A stretch of 64,000 nucleotides of DNA, from contig CAXULW010000008.1 in the NCBI GenBank assembly GCA_964252015.1, positions 1-64,000 on the forward strand, read 5' to 3'. The DNA is from CAXSBR01 sp964252015 (lineage in GTDB: Bacteria > Actinomycetota > Actinomycetes > Mycobacteriales > Jatrophihabitantaceae). Both the position numbers and the translations under genes were made by a program. The stretch's first letter is position 1. Each line of letters starts with the position of its first letter. The notes below the pieces were generated by a model. It ran no database searches. It saw only the letters and a program-made list of their open reading frames with translations, and was not told where the DNA came from. Shown piece after piece: positions 32,523 to 42,900 of the stretch.

Positions 32523-33445
32523 TCGTCAGCAGCACGGCAAGCGTCGTCAGTCGGCTGCTGTCCGTGCTCGTCCTGGCCCTGCTGCTGCTGGTATGTATGG
32601 CCGTGGTTGGTGGTGACCCGGCGGTCGCCGAACCCGGCGGCGGCTGCAACGTCTTTACACAGACGTGCGGGGTCGGCGTGGGCGGCGCCGGCCATGGCGC
32701 GGGCGCTGGTCGTGGCGGCGGCGACATCCGCGGTGGCGTCACGGCGCCGGGGTGCCACAACACCGATCCGGTAGGGAACGGTTGCGACCCGTGCAATACC
32801 AGGACGGGAGTGCCGGCCGATCGCGGCGCGTGCCAGGTCTACTCGCAGAACCTGCTCTGCTCGGAGCTGAATCCGGATGGCCTGGATTACGTGACCTGGG
32901 AGAAATACTTGCAGGAGACGAATTGCGCGGCGAACGCGTACACCCCGGGTTCCGCAGCGGTGGCCGCAGAAAATGCGTACAGGTCGATCCATTTCCCCAA
33001 GCCAAGCGGCAATCGGTCACCGAGCCAGGATCAGACGTATCGGGGTTACCCGTTCACTTACGTGGGGCTGTGGACGTGGTTCTGGACGAATGGCGGCACC
33101 TGGCGGACATTGACGACAACTGCTAGCGATGGCGATCAGTCGGCAACTGTGACGGCGTCACCGGTCGCGTTGGTGTACGACGCCGGTGACGGCAGCGGGT
33201 CGCAGACCTGTGATGGGCCGGGGCGGGCGTGGACCTCGGATGATGGTGACGCCGCGCCGAGCGGCGGCGGGTGTGCGTATCAGTACCACCGGGTGACGAG
33301 CTCGCCGATCACGTCGACGCAGTCGATCCTCTGGAAGATCACCTGGACGGGCACAGGCGGGACCGCGGGGGAGATCCCGCAGTTGACGACGTCGACGTCT
33401 AGCCAGCTCAATGTCATGCAGATTCAGACGGTCGTGACTCGATGA
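32519..33445 (+). CDS. Secreted Cys-rich protein, unknown function
   Basis: Precursor of 308 residues with an N-terminal signal segment (about 10-35) and a mature part rich in Gly, Thr, Trp and Cys (CNVFTQTCG, CHNTDPVGNGCDPC). This suggests disulfides and an extracellular location. No enzyme motif is seen. Four-base overlaps with both neighbours tie it to the pilus operon, where it could be a surface subunit or adhesin. I chose ATG 32519 over 32510 for the ATGA coupling. Confidence 0.65.
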   Translation: MIVSSTASVVSRLLSVLVLALLLLVCMAVVGGDPAVAEPGGGCNVFTQTCGVGVGGAGHGAGAGRGGGDIRGGVTAPGCHNTDPVGNGCDPCNTRTGVPADRGACQVYSQNLLCSELNPDGLDYVTWEKYLQETNCAANAYTPGSAAVAAENAYRSIHFPKPSGNRSPSQDQTYRGYPFTYVGLWTWFWTNGGTWRTLTTTASDGDQSATVTASPVALVYDAGDGSGSQTCDGPGRAWTSDDGDAAPSGGGCAYQYHRVTSSPITSTQSILWKITWTGTGGTAGEIPQLTTSTSSQLNVMQIQTVVTR

Positions 33446-34149
33446 CCGGTCCATTGCAGCAGCGGCTGCCTACGCAGGTCCCGCCGACGATGAACGGCCA
33501 CCGGTCACCAGCCGGGCTGGCTACGCCGTCAAGCTTGTCAACGAAGGTGCGGCCGAAGGGCTACGCCGCGCTGGCGGTGGCGCTCCTGGTCGGGTTCGGC
33601 GCGCTGGGGTTTTGGTTCTACACCTCGGCCGGGCAGAAGGTGCCGGTCGTGGTCGCGGTTCGGGATATCCCGGTTGGGCACACGATCGCGCGTGCGGATT
33701 TGAGCACGATCGAGGTGTCCGGCGGTGTGACCGCGGTGGCCGGTGATCACCTGTCCAGCCTGCTGGGTCAGACCGCCGCAGTGGAGATTCAGCCGAACAC
33801 GCTCGTGCAGCGGTCGATGGTCACCGCCGGTACGCAGTTGCCGGCCGACGCCGGGCTGGTGGGCGTCGCGGTCGCACCGGGCCAGATTCCCTCCTCGGGC
33901 CTCGTGCCCGGCGACAAAGTTGAGGTGTTCCAGCTGCCGCAGAAGGGCGTCGCGTCCTCGGCGGCTCCGTCAGGTAACGCCTCGACGCAGGCCGTGCTGG
34001 TGAAGTCGGCGACGGTGTACGACGTGCGATCCAACGTCTCCAGCACCGGCGGGACGTTGTTGACGCTGGTCGTGCCGCAGGACGCGGCCTACGGCGTGGC
34101 TCAGGCCAGCAACGCTGGGCTGATCGCGCTCGTGAAGGTGGGCGGGTAG
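33442..34149 (+). CDS. SAF-domain protein (CpaB/RcpC-like)
   Basis: Protein of 235 residues with one transmembrane helix (about 42-62) and an external SAF domain (VVVAVRDIPVGHTIARADLSTIEV...), then a RcpC-like segment (GLVGVAVAPGQIPSSGLVPGDKVEVF). In Tad systems CpaB/RcpC works with the outer secretion part. In a Gram-positive organism lacking a secretin it may act in the wall or as a periplasmic gauge. It overlaps the upstream gene and precedes TadZ by two bases. Confidence 0.82.
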   Translation: MTGPLQQRLPTQVPPTMNGHRSPAGLATPSSLSTKVRPKGYAALAVALLVGFGALGFWFYTSAGQKVPVVVAVRDIPVGHTIARADLSTIEVSGGVTAVAGDHLSSLLGQTAAVEIQPNTLVQRSMVTAGTQLPADAGLVGVAVAPGQIPSSGLVPGDKVEVFQLPQKGVASSAAPSGNASTQAVLVKSATVYDVRSNVSSTGGTLLTLVVPQDAAYGVAQASNAGLIALVKVGG

Positions 34150-34151
34150 CC

Positions 34152-34982
34152 ATGATCGTCGCGGTCGGCAGCGACAAGGGTTCGCCCGGTGCGACCACGC
34201 TGGCGACGGCGCTCGGCGTGGTGTGGCCGGGTGATCGGCTGCTGTGCGAGCTGGACCCGCGGGGCGCGGATCTGCCGTTTCGGCTGATGGGCGTGAACGG
34301 TCAGCACATGGGGGCGGTGCCGTCGCTGGCCACGCTGGCGATCGACGCGCGACCGGGTGCGGCCATGCCGCAGCTGGCGCGGTACGCGCAGCAAACCGTG
34401 CTGGGTGTGCCGGTGATCCGCGGCGAGGTTTCGACGCGCGCAGCGAGCAAGGTCGCGCCGCACCTGCCGGCGATCGCCACACTGGCCAGCTCATGGCCGG
34501 GTGCGGTGATCGCCGACGTCGGCAGCCTGCAGCCGGGCAACCCGGCGTTGGTGGTCGCCAAGTCGGCGTCGATCGTGCTGCTGGTCATGCGCGCCTCCAC
34601 AGAAGGCCTCGGCCATCTGCGGGACCGGGTCGAGGAGCTCGCGGCCTATGTCGGTGACCCGTCCAGGGACTGGACGTCCGTGGGCGTGGTGCTGGTCGCC
34701 GGCCCGCGCGAGGAGACCGCGGTCGTGCAGCGCACCCGCGGACTCCTGGACAGCATCGGCTCACCGGCGCCGGTGGTGGGCGTGTTCCGGCATGACCCGG
34801 CGGCGGCCGCCTCGCTGTGGGCCGGGCCGCTGAACAAGCGGATCACGAAGGGGCCGCTGGTCCGCTCGGCGGAAAAGCTGGTGAGCAGCATGTGGAGGCT
34901 CTGGCCGCAGGTCCTGTCGACCACGAGCTATCAGCCTCCGGCGCCGTCGGGCCCTCACGGTGTGGCGGCGGTGCTGCAGTGA
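34152..34982 (+). CDS. tadZ: TadZ/CpaE-like MinD-family localisation ATPase
   Basis: ParA/MinD-type protein of 276 residues. The deviant Walker A region reads SDKGSPGATTLATA: the signature lysine K9 is present, but the second P-loop lysine is replaced by Ala14, so nucleotide hydrolysis is doubtful. A switch-like Asp occurs in GAVIADVGSL. TadZ proteins place the pilus machine at the pole. It is followed by TadA with a GTGA overlap. Confidence 0.75.
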   Translation: MIVAVGSDKGSPGATTLATALGVVWPGDRLLCELDPRGADLPFRLMGVNGQHMGAVPSLATLAIDARPGAAMPQLARYAQQTVLGVPVIRGEVSTRAASKVAPHLPAIATLASSWPGAVIADVGSLQPGNPALVVAKSASIVLLVMRASTEGLGHLRDRVEELAAYVGDPSRDWTSVGVVLVAGPREETAVVQRTRGLLDSIGSPAPVVGVFRHDPAAAASLWAGPLNKRITKGPLVRSAEKLVSSMWRLWPQVLSTTSYQPPAPSGPHGVAAVLQ

Positions 34983-36337
34983 GCACGCCGTCCGCGGGCG
35001 GGCACCAGCCGCTGGACCACCGGCTGATCCGCCAGCTGCAAGCCCGGGTCGCCGAGGACCTAAATCGCGAGTCGCAGCGCCGCGAGGCGGTGGGCGAGCC
35101 GGAACTGTCGCGCGCCGATGAGCAGCAGCTGTCGATGACGCTGATCGACCAGGCCGTCACCGACTATATGCAGCAGCAGCTGCGTGAGGGCGGGGACGTG
35201 CCGATGGACCGCACGCTCGACGAGCGGCTGTCCACGTCGGTGTACGCGTCGATGTACGGCGCCGGCGAGCTGCAGTCGCTACTCGACGACCCCGATGTGG
35301 AGAACATCGACATCAACGGCTGCGACGAGATGTGGGTGACCTACGCCAGGGATACCCCGCGGGGGCGTGAGACGAACGGGTTGCCGCAGGGACCGTTCAC
35401 GATCGCGCCCACCGACGAGGACTTGATCCTGATCGTCCAGAGCCAGGCCGCCCACGCCGGCATCAACGCCCGGCCGTGGACACCGGTCACGCCGCAATTG
35501 GACCTGCGGTTACAGGACGGCTCGCGGCTGTCCGCGGTAATGATGGCCGGCGAACGGCCGTCGGTGAGTATCCGACGCAACCGGTTCCCGCAGATGTTCC
35601 TGCCCAAGCTCGTCGAGCTGCAGACGCTCGACGAGCGGCTGGCGCACTTTCTCGCCGCGGCGGTCCGGTCCCGGATGAATGTGATGGTCTGCGGGGCTAC
35701 CAACTCCGGCAAGACCACGATTTTGAGGGCCCTTATCAACCAGGTGGAGGCCTGGGAGAGGCTGATCACGATCGAAAAAGCCCTTGAGCTCGGGGTGAAA
35801 CGCTCCAGGCTGCACCCGAACACCGTGGAGTGGGAGCTGGTGCTTCCCGACCCGGAAGGGCGCGGCGGGATCAGTATGGCCGAACTGGTGGAGCGGTCGC
35901 TGCGACAGAACCCGGACCGCTGCATCGTCGGCGAAGTGCTGGGCGGTGAGATCGTGACGATGCTCAACGCGATGAGTCAGGGCAACGACGGTTCGCTTTC
36001 GACCATCCATTCCCGTAGCGCCGTGGCCACGTTGGATCGTATCGCCTCCTACGCGGCTCAGGCTGACGCGCTGAGTTTTGAGGTCACGCACTCATTGATC
36101 GCGGGCGCGATCGACTTCATCGTGTTCGTCCGGCAGAACCCGTACATGGGCGGCCGCCGGGCGGTGGCCGAGGTCCTGGAGGTCACCGGCTTCGACGGTG
36201 AGCGAGTGACCTCGAGCAACCTGTTCGTGCCTTCGACGTCGGACGGCCGCGCTGAGCGGGACCGCGACGTCGCGATCCGGGAGGACCGCGCCAAGCGGCT
36301 CGCCGGCGCCGGCTACGACGACCTGGAGTGGGGGTAA
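34979..36337 (+). CDS. tadA: TadA/CpaF-type secretion ATPase
   Basis: Type II/IV secretion ATPase of 452 residues that powers pilus assembly. Walker A is GATNSGKTT with Lys245. The Asp box follows at EKALELG, the Walker B Glu is in DRCIVGEVLGGE, and the His box is STIHSRSA. An N-terminal helical region (1-90) precedes the N domain with LDDPDVENIDINGCDEMWV. GTG 34979 overlaps tadZ by four bases; longer frames are antisense-like. It is the only ATPase of the pilus module. Confidence 0.92.
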   Translation: MSTPSAGGHQPLDHRLIRQLQARVAEDLNRESQRREAVGEPELSRADEQQLSMTLIDQAVTDYMQQQLREGGDVPMDRTLDERLSTSVYASMYGAGELQSLLDDPDVENIDINGCDEMWVTYARDTPRGRETNGLPQGPFTIAPTDEDLILIVQSQAAHAGINARPWTPVTPQLDLRLQDGSRLSAVMMAGERPSVSIRRNRFPQMFLPKLVELQTLDERLAHFLAAAVRSRMNVMVCGATNSGKTTILRALINQVEAWERLITIEKALELGVKRSRLHPNTVEWELVLPDPEGRGGISMAELVERSLRQNPDRCIVGEVLGGEIVTMLNAMSQGNDGSLSTIHSRSAVATLDRIASYAAQADALSFEVTHSLIAGAIDFIVFVRQNPYMGGRRAVAEVLEVTGFDGERVTSSNLFVPSTSDGRAERDRDVAIREDRAKRLAGAGYDDLEWG

Positions 36338-36341
36338 GCCG

Positions 36342-37334
36342 GTGACTCCGACACTGAACGGCCTACTCGAGGGTCTGATCGCGATGGGCTTCGCCGGTGG
36401 CCTGGTCCTGCTCGCCGTGTTCGTACGCGGCGTCACGCCGCAACCGGTCAAGCCGCCCTCGCGGCTGGAGCTCGCAGCCCGAGCGCTGCAGTCACCGGCG
36501 CTGACGAGCCGGCTGGCCGGAGGCATCGTGGTCGGCATCCTCGTGCTGGTCCTGACCCGCTGGCCGGTCGCCGCCGTCGGCCTGGCCGCGCTCGTCGTTT
36601 TCTGGCCACAGCTGTTCGGCGGCCAGCGGGTGGAGCAGACGCAGATCGTGCAGCTCGAAGCGCTGGTGATGTGGACCGAGTCGCTGCGCGACACCATCAC
36701 CGCCCGCGCGAGCTTGGAGATGGCCATTCCCGCGTCGGCGAGCTCGGCGCCGCCGGCGATCCGCCCGGCGCTCACCCGCCTGGTCGGACTGGTCCGCGCC
36801 CGGGTGCCCCTTGACCGTGCGCTGCTGGCGCTGTCGGTCGAATTGAATGACGCGTCGGCGGACAAGGTCATCGGCTCGCTGATCCTCAACGTCCGCCAAC
36901 GTGGCACCGGGCTGGCCACCGTGCTGACCTCGCTGGCGGCGGCCGCCCGCGCCGAGCTGGACCAGCGGCGCCGGGTATCGGCCGGCCGCGCGTCAATGCG
37001 GCGCAGCGTGCAGCTCGTCGTGATCATCACGCTGCTGTTCGCCGTGTTCCTCGTGATCTTCTCCCAGACCTATGTCAAGCCGTACGCATCTGTGTCCGGG
37101 CAGGTGACGTTGGCTGTGGTCGTGGGGCTGTTCGCGGCCGCGTTCGTCTGGATGCGCAAGCTAGCCGGCGGGGACCCGGTGCAGCCGTTCCTGAGCCGCG
37201 GCGAGAACGCGATCGATGACGCCGACCTGCGGGTCATCGCGCACCTGACGGGCCTGAGCCCTGCCGATGCGCAGGAGCTGACCAGTACCCGGCCGAGGCC
37301 GTCGGCGACGTTCGGATCGGCGGTGCCGCGGTGA
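36342..37334 (+). CDS. tadB: TadB-type inner-membrane platform protein
   Basis: Protein of 330 residues with a T2SSF/TadB core. A TM pair near the N terminus (15-30, 60-95) is followed by a cytoplasmic four-helix bundle (QLEALVMWTESLRDTITARASLEMAI...) and two C-terminal TMs (225-245, 255-275). It sits next to TadA as in all tad loci and overlaps TadC (GTGA). Confidence 0.88.
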   Translation: MTPTLNGLLEGLIAMGFAGGLVLLAVFVRGVTPQPVKPPSRLELAARALQSPALTSRLAGGIVVGILVLVLTRWPVAAVGLAALVVFWPQLFGGQRVEQTQIVQLEALVMWTESLRDTITARASLEMAIPASASSAPPAIRPALTRLVGLVRARVPLDRALLALSVELNDASADKVIGSLILNVRQRGTGLATVLTSLAAAARAELDQRRRVSAGRASMRRSVQLVVIITLLFAVFLVIFSQTYVKPYASVSGQVTLAVVVGLFAAAFVWMRKLAGGDPVQPFLSRGENAIDDADLRVIAHLTGLSPADAQELTSTRPRPSATFGSAVPR

Positions 37335-38236
37335 TCGCCATGACCCTGGTCGGGGTGGCTTTCGGCGCGGCGTTGTTCATGCTGATCCTGCAGGTGCGCC
37401 CACCCAAGCCTGACCCATTGGTGATGCTGGCCCGCTACGACCAGGCGCAGGCCGCGGCGCCGCGGCGGGCGGAGACGTCCGTGGCGACGGCCGGCGCGGG
37501 CGCCGAGACACGCCTCGGGCGGTGGGTCGTCGGCGAGCTGGCCCGCCGCGGCATCACCTACACGTCGCTACGTCAGGACCTCGCGCTGAACGGGCAGAGT
37601 TTCGAGTCGACGATGGGCCGCAAAGTCATGGTCGGCGTCGTCGGGTTGCTCGTCGGCCTGGTCATTGCTGTGGCCATGGGTGCCGCCGGGCTGGATCTTC
37701 CAGTCGGCGTGCCGGTCGTGGTCGGGCTGCTGTTCGCGGCCGCGTTCTTTTTCATCCCCGACTTCGACGCCCGCACCGCGGCGGCGCGTCGGCGTAAGGA
37801 GTTCAAGCGTGCGCTCGGCGCGTACCTGGACTGGGTGTCGCTGCAGATGAGCGGGAAGGCCGCCGCCGAGCAAGCATTGCCCGACGCCGCAAAGATCGGC
37901 AGCGGCTGGCCACTGGCCCTGATCCGGCACACCGTCACCAACGCCACCCGATCCGGCCAGGACGTCTGGGTGGCGTTTCAAGAGCTCGGTGACCGGATCG
38001 GCGTGGCGCAGCTGCGCGAGCTCGGCACCCTCGTGCAGTTGGTCGCGCACGACGGCGCGCAGGTCCGAGACACCCTCTCGGCGCGCGCGGCAAGCCTGCG
38101 AAACGAGGAGCTGGCCGACGCCGAGGGCACCGCCGGCAAACGCGACCAGTCGATGCTGATGGCGCAAATCCTGCTCGGCGTGGGCTTCGCCGTGTTCCTC
38201 GGCTACCCGGCCTTCGTCAACTTCATGAGCATCTGA
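37331..38236 (+). CDS. tadC: TadC-type inner-membrane platform protein
   Basis: Protein of 301 residues, the second T2SSF protein. N-terminal TM at about 5-22, a middle pair (100-140), a bundle with FKRALGAYLDWVSLQMSGKAAAEQAL, and a C-terminal TM (270-298). It pairs with TadB to form the rotary platform. A 55-base gap with a good ribosome site separates it from the pilin gene. Confidence 0.88.
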   Translation: MIAMTLVGVAFGAALFMLILQVRPPKPDPLVMLARYDQAQAAAPRRAETSVATAGAGAETRLGRWVVGELARRGITYTSLRQDLALNGQSFESTMGRKVMVGVVGLLVGLVIAVAMGAAGLDLPVGVPVVVGLLFAAAFFFIPDFDARTAAARRRKEFKRALGAYLDWVSLQMSGKAAAEQALPDAAKIGSGWPLALIRHTVTNATRSGQDVWVAFQELGDRIGVAQLRELGTLVQLVAHDGAQVRDTLSARAASLRNEELADAEGTAGKRDQSMLMAQILLGVGFAVFLGYPAFVNFMSI

Positions 38237-38291
38237 CCGCCCAAACAACCAACCGTGCAAAAAGCACAACCCACCGGAGAGAGGCCCCCCA

Positions 38292-38498
38292 ATGACCACA
38301 CTTGAAGCAGAGATCAGGCTGTTGGTGGCCTGGACACACACCCGTATCCGAGCGCTGCACAACGAGGACCCGGAGCGTGGTGACGGCATCCTGATCTGGG
38401 TGATCATGACCGCGATCCTTGCGGCGGCGGCGATCACGATCGTGGCCATCATCGTCACCAAGGCCACGAATAAGGCCCGGAGTACCAACACCCAGTAA
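38292..38498 (+). CDS. Small Flp-pilin-like membrane protein
   Basis: Protein of 68 residues with a charged N-terminal helix (1-30) and one hydrophobic helix (GILIWVIMTAILAAAAITIVAIIV). The E/G cleavage motif of classical Flp pilins is replaced by RGDGILIW, so processing by a TadV-like peptidase is uncertain. Position after TadC and size suit the major pilin. GGAGAGAGG precedes ATG 38292. Confidence 0.65.
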   Translation: MTTLEAEIRLLVAWTHTRIRALHNEDPERGDGILIWVIMTAILAAAAITIVAIIVTKATNKARSTNTQ

Positions 38499-38520
38499 CG
38501 CGAACCGAGGAACTCCTACC

Positions 38521-38976
38521 GTGGCCGAGGCCGCCCCGATGACGACAGCACGCCGAGCCGGCGCCGCTCTGCGGCGCCGGCATCGACTGCTGCGCGAGGA
38601 CGGCCATGACGGCGAGGGCGGATACTCCGTGCTCGAGGCGTCGATCACCCTTCCGATCATCATCTTGCTGCTGATGATGATCGTGCAGTGGGCGATCGTC
38701 TGGCACACCCGCAACATCGCCAACGCGGCCGCACAGGAGTCGCTGCGCACCGCCGAGCAGTACAACTCCACGGCCACCGCCGGCCGGCAGGACGGCGAAA
38801 CCTACATCGCGCAGGTAGCGCCGCACGTTCTGCCCGCGGGCTGCGTGAGCGTCCAACGCACCGCCACGACGGCCACCGTCCACGTGCACTGCAAGATCAC
38901 GATGAGCGTCGTCCCGTTCGGGACCTACTGGGTCGATGAGACCGTCACCGGCCCGATCGAACGGTTCGGCGGATGA
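38521..38976 (+). CDS. TadE-like pseudopilin
   Basis: Protein of 151 residues. A basic N-terminal segment, then GEGGYSVLEASITLPIIILLLMMIVQWAIVWH, is the G-x4-E prepilin motif and hydrophobic helix of TadE, with cleavage expected after the glycines. The C-terminal part has two Cys (CVSVQ, VHCK). GTG 38521 has CGAGGAA upstream. It overlaps the next pseudopilin gene by four bases. Confidence 0.82.
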   Translation: MAEAAPMTTARRAGAALRRRHRLLREDGHDGEGGYSVLEASITLPIIILLLMMIVQWAIVWHTRNIANAAAQESLRTAEQYNSTATAGRQDGETYIAQVAPHVLPAGCVSVQRTATTATVHVHCKITMSVVPFGTYWVDETVTGPIERFGG

Positions 38977-39482
38977 CCCGGCCCAGTACGCGGCACCGCT
39001 TCCTGGGCCGGCTCGTCCCCGCCCCCGGCCGTGTTCATCGGCGGGCAGCCGCCGGTGGGTCCGAGTGTGGCGCCTTCGCCGCGCTCGAGCTGACCATCCT
39101 GGTGCCGTTCGTGCTCGTCATGCTGTTGCTGGTCGCCGGCTTCGGCCGGGTGGAACGTGGCCGGGAACTGGTCGACCAGGCCAGCCAGGCGGCCGCGCGA
39201 GCGGCCTCGCTCGCACCGAACCCCGCCGCCGCGCAGAGCGCCGCCACCGAGGCAGCGGAGGAAACCCTGCGCAACGGCGGCCTGAGCTGCACCGGCGGCG
39301 GCCTGGACGCCTACGCCGACACGGCAAACTTCGCCCCAGGTGGCAGCGTCACCGCGCACGTCAGCTGCAGCGTCAATCTGAGCGACCTGGCAATGGCCGG
39401 CTTCCCCGGCCAGACCACCCTGCTGTCGACCTCGACAGCGGCCATTGGGCAGTACCAGCAGGTCACCGGGAGCGGCGGGTGA
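38973..39482 (+). CDS. Second TadE/TadF-like pseudopilin
   Basis: Protein of 169 residues with the motif CGAFAALELTILVPFVLVMLLLVAGFGRV, a TadE-type helix with a glutamate at the expected fifth position. An Ala-rich extracellular region with two Cys follows. It overlaps both neighbours (ATGA and GTGA), so three minor pilins are made from one coupled message. Confidence 0.8.
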   Translation: MTRPSTRHRFLGRLVPAPGRVHRRAAAGGSECGAFAALELTILVPFVLVMLLLVAGFGRVERGRELVDQASQAAARAASLAPNPAAAQSAATEAAEETLRNGGLSCTGGGLDAYADTANFAPGGSVTAHVSCSVNLSDLAMAGFPGQTTLLSTSTAAIGQYQQVTGSGG

Positions 39483-39943
39483 GCCGCCCGCGCGAACGGC
39501 ACGCGACGCTGGCCCGGCTGCGTGAGGACGAGCGCGGCTCGATCGCGCTGTACTTCGCGATCATCGCGATGGCTGCCTTCGCGATGCTGGGCCTGGTGGT
39601 CGACGGCGGCCAGGCCTTCGCCAGCCGGGAACGGGCCGCGGACCTGGCCACGCAGGCCGCTAGGTCGGGTGCCGATGCACTCACCCCCGAGTCGGTCCGC
39701 GGTTTGCCGAGCGGCCTGCAGGCCGACCCGGCGGCGGCCCGGGCCGCCGCGAACCGACTGGTCACTGCCGCGGGGGCCCATCTGGACAGCATCACCATCA
39801 ACGGTGACCAGGTCAGCGTGTCCGTCACCGTGCACCACCGAACCGCCATCCTGTCGGCCGTGGGCCTCGACGAGATCACCCAAACCGCGTCGGCCACGGC
39901 AACAGCCGTGTACGGCGGGACAACACCGTACGGAGGAGGGTGA
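39479..39943 (+). CDS. TadG-like (RsaF/TadE-like N-terminal) pilus protein, short
   Basis: Protein of 154 residues. DERGSIALYFAIIAMAAFAMLGLVVDGG is the TadG-type N-terminal helix, with GQAFASRERAADLATQAARSGAD after it. Full TadG proteins carry a von Willebrand domain; this one does not, and the remaining 100 residues form a small beta-rich domain. GTG starts at both its own and the next gene overlap stops. Confidence 0.8.
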   Translation: MSRPRERHATLARLREDERGSIALYFAIIAMAAFAMLGLVVDGGQAFASRERAADLATQAARSGADALTPESVRGLPSGLQADPAAARAAANRLVTAAGAHLDSITINGDQVSVSVTVHHRTAILSAVGLDEITQTASATATAVYGGTTPYGGG

Positions 39944-42900
39944 CCGGCATGATCCGCCGAATCCGCGGGCTATTAGCCCTGGTGCTGCTGGTCGTGCTGG
40001 CCGTCGGGCTGCCGTGGGCGCTGGCCTCGACGATCGGCAACCCCCTGCACCAGTGGTCCTCGATCAAATCCGGTGACATGTCCGACCAGGACGTCATCGC
40101 GATCATGGCCGCGATCGCCTACCTGGCATGGGCCACGTTCGTCCTCGCCCTGCTCGTCGAGCTCGCAGCCGACCTGATCGCCGCCGTCACGCGGCGGCCG
40201 CGGCACAGCATCCGCATCCCGCTGCTCGGCGTGCAGCAGCACGTCGCCCGCACCCTCATCGCCGGCGTGCTGTTGCTGGCTCCCACGGTGATCAGCGTCG
40301 TCGGTCCCGCAACGTCAGCATTCGCAAGCCCAGCCCCTACGGTGGCGACGCAGACCGCGTCACCGCAGGCGCAGCCGGCCAGCTCCGTGCAGGCGCTGAC
40401 GGCACCCGCGACCCTCGCGGGCAGCGGCCGGCGCCCCGCCAGCAGTTCGACCACGGGCACGTACCGAATCCCGGAGCAGGGCGGGTTACGCACCTACTGG
40501 GCCCTGGCCGAGCACTACCTGCACAGCGGCCAGCGGTGGCCGGAGATCTGGCAGCTCAACGAAGGCCGCCAGCAAGTCGACGGCTCGGTCATGGACTCCC
40601 CGCAGATGCTGCGTCGCGGCTGGACGGTGATCGTGCCCGGCGGCGACGCCACTGGGACACCGGCCGGCGAACACACCGTGAACGTGTACGCCGGTGACAC
40701 GCTGTCCGGACTGGCCGCCGCGGACGGCGTGACCGACTGGCACCAGGCGTGGGACACCAACCAGAACCGCGCCGAACCGAGCGGGGACCGATTCACCGAC
40801 CCGAACTTGATCAAACCTGGCTGGACGATCACGCTGCCCGGTAGCGGCCCCACCGCGGATCCGGGTCACTCGCGGACGCCGTCCGCGCCGACGACGCACC
40901 CTGCACACCCGACCCCGACGCACCCGTCCCCAAGGCACCCGGCTCCGACCCGCACCGTCCCGACTATGCCGAGCACACCGGCCCAGCCGCCTACCCCGGC
41001 CCAACCCTCCACTCCAGTAAGGCCAGCGACGCCCTCGCCGGCGCGGCCCGCCGCGATGTCGATGTCGACGTCGACGTCGACGTCGACGAGCAGCCAGTCG
41101 CAGATCGTCACGGTCGCCGAGTGGGCCGCCGTGCTCGCCGCCGGCGCCGGGCTGCTCGCGGCGAGCACCTTCCTGGCGCTACGCCAGCTGCGTAGGCGCC
41201 AATTCCGCTACCGGCCCTCGGGCCGCGCGATCGCCGGCCCGGCCCGCCAGTACATGCCGCTGGAGAAGGTGCTGGTCACCGACGGGTTCGCGGGGGTGCG
41301 CGACGTCGAATTCATCGACCGGGCGCTGCGAACGCTCGCCGCCGACCTCATGCACACCGGCGGACGGCTACCGGGGATCACCGCGGCCCGTCTGACCGAA
41401 CAGCACCTGGACCTAATCCTCGCCGAGCCCGCCGCCGAGCAGCCGCCGGCTCCGTGGGTCTCGGTCACACCCACCAGCTGGGCGATCGACAAGACCACAC
41501 CGCTGCCGGAGATCGACGGCTATGACGACCTGCAGGCCGCCCCGTACCCGACGCTGGTCAGCGTCGGGTACACCGCGGCGGGAGAGGAGTGGCTGGTCGA
41601 CCTCGAGCACGCCGGCAGCCTGACCCTGACCGGTGACGCGGAGCGGTGCCTGGACCTGGCCCGATTCGCCGTCGCCGAGCTGGCGCATAACACCTGGTCC
41701 GACCAGCTCACCGCCACCGTGGCCGGCTTCGGCGACGACTTGGTCGAGCTGAACCCGACCCGGTTGGTAGCCGCACCGGACGTCGCCGCCGCGGCGGCGG
41801 CGGCCACTGCCGACGTGCACGCCATCCGCGAGATCGCCCGCGAGCAGCACGTCGACGTGCTGCGAGGCCGGCTCCTGGGAGTCAACAGCGACTCCTGGAT
41901 GCCGCAGCTGCTATTCCTGGCCCCGGTGTGGACCGAGAACCCCGACGACGAGACCGCGGTGCGGCGGCTGCTGGCCGCCATCGACGAGCAGCCCCACACC
42001 GCCCCCGCCGCCGTGGTGATGCTGTCGACCGGGCAGGAGGGCCCCGTCGCAGCCGGCCTGCACCTCGACGTCGATGAACAGGGCACGCTGCGGATCGCCG
42101 AGCTCGACGTCACGGCCACCGCCCAGCGGCTGCCCGCCAACCAGGCCGCCGAGCTTGCGCTCTATCTGGCCGCGCTCCGCGACAGCTCAGCTGACGTGCC
42201 GATGCCGGCGGCCGCCGCCGAGGACGGCGACCCGCAGACCTTCACCGACCGGGCCGGCGCGGTCCTTCCGGAACACACGCTGCCGCGTCCTGCGACGCGG
42301 GCAGCGCCTGCGGCGCGAATCACGCTGGCCCCCGCTGCGTCGACGGCGCCGATGCCGGCCGCGGACGTGCCCGCAGCGGCGTCGCTGCTGCCCAAGCCCA
42401 CCGAGGTCTACGTCGCGGCCACCGCCGTCATCGAGGACGACATCGAAGCCTTGGCCCCGGTCGTGAAGCCGGAGGTCAGCGCCGCGCTACTGGCCAAGTT
42501 CCCGCACCTCGACGAGGACCTGGCAGCATGGCACGACCCGGCCGGCGAGCGTGCCACGCTGCGGCTGCTCGGCGACGTGACACTGACAGCGTTCGGCTCC
42601 CCGCCCGACTCGAGCGACGCGCTGGTCACCGAGGCCATCGCCTACCTGGCGCTGCACCGCCGCGGCGTGACCGGCGACCAGTTCGCCGACGAGATGTGGC
42701 CCGAAGCCCACTACACGATCAAAGCGTCCAACCCGAAAAACCTCCTGCACCTAGCGCGGACGCGGCTGGGCACCAACCCGCTCACCGGCGACCGGTATCT
42801 GCCGCATGCCCGCAACTCCGGACTGCCGTCCGGCACCGCCGCGTACCGGGTACGCGGCCTGCTCGTCGACTGGGAGCTGTTCACCGCCTTACGCACCAGG

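Noticed and set aside
41055..41095. GTCGAC repeat as a recombination or CRISPR-like array
   Set aside because: It is an in-frame simple repeat coding for (ST)n in a linker; no spacers, and no CRISPR array was seen anywhere in the window.
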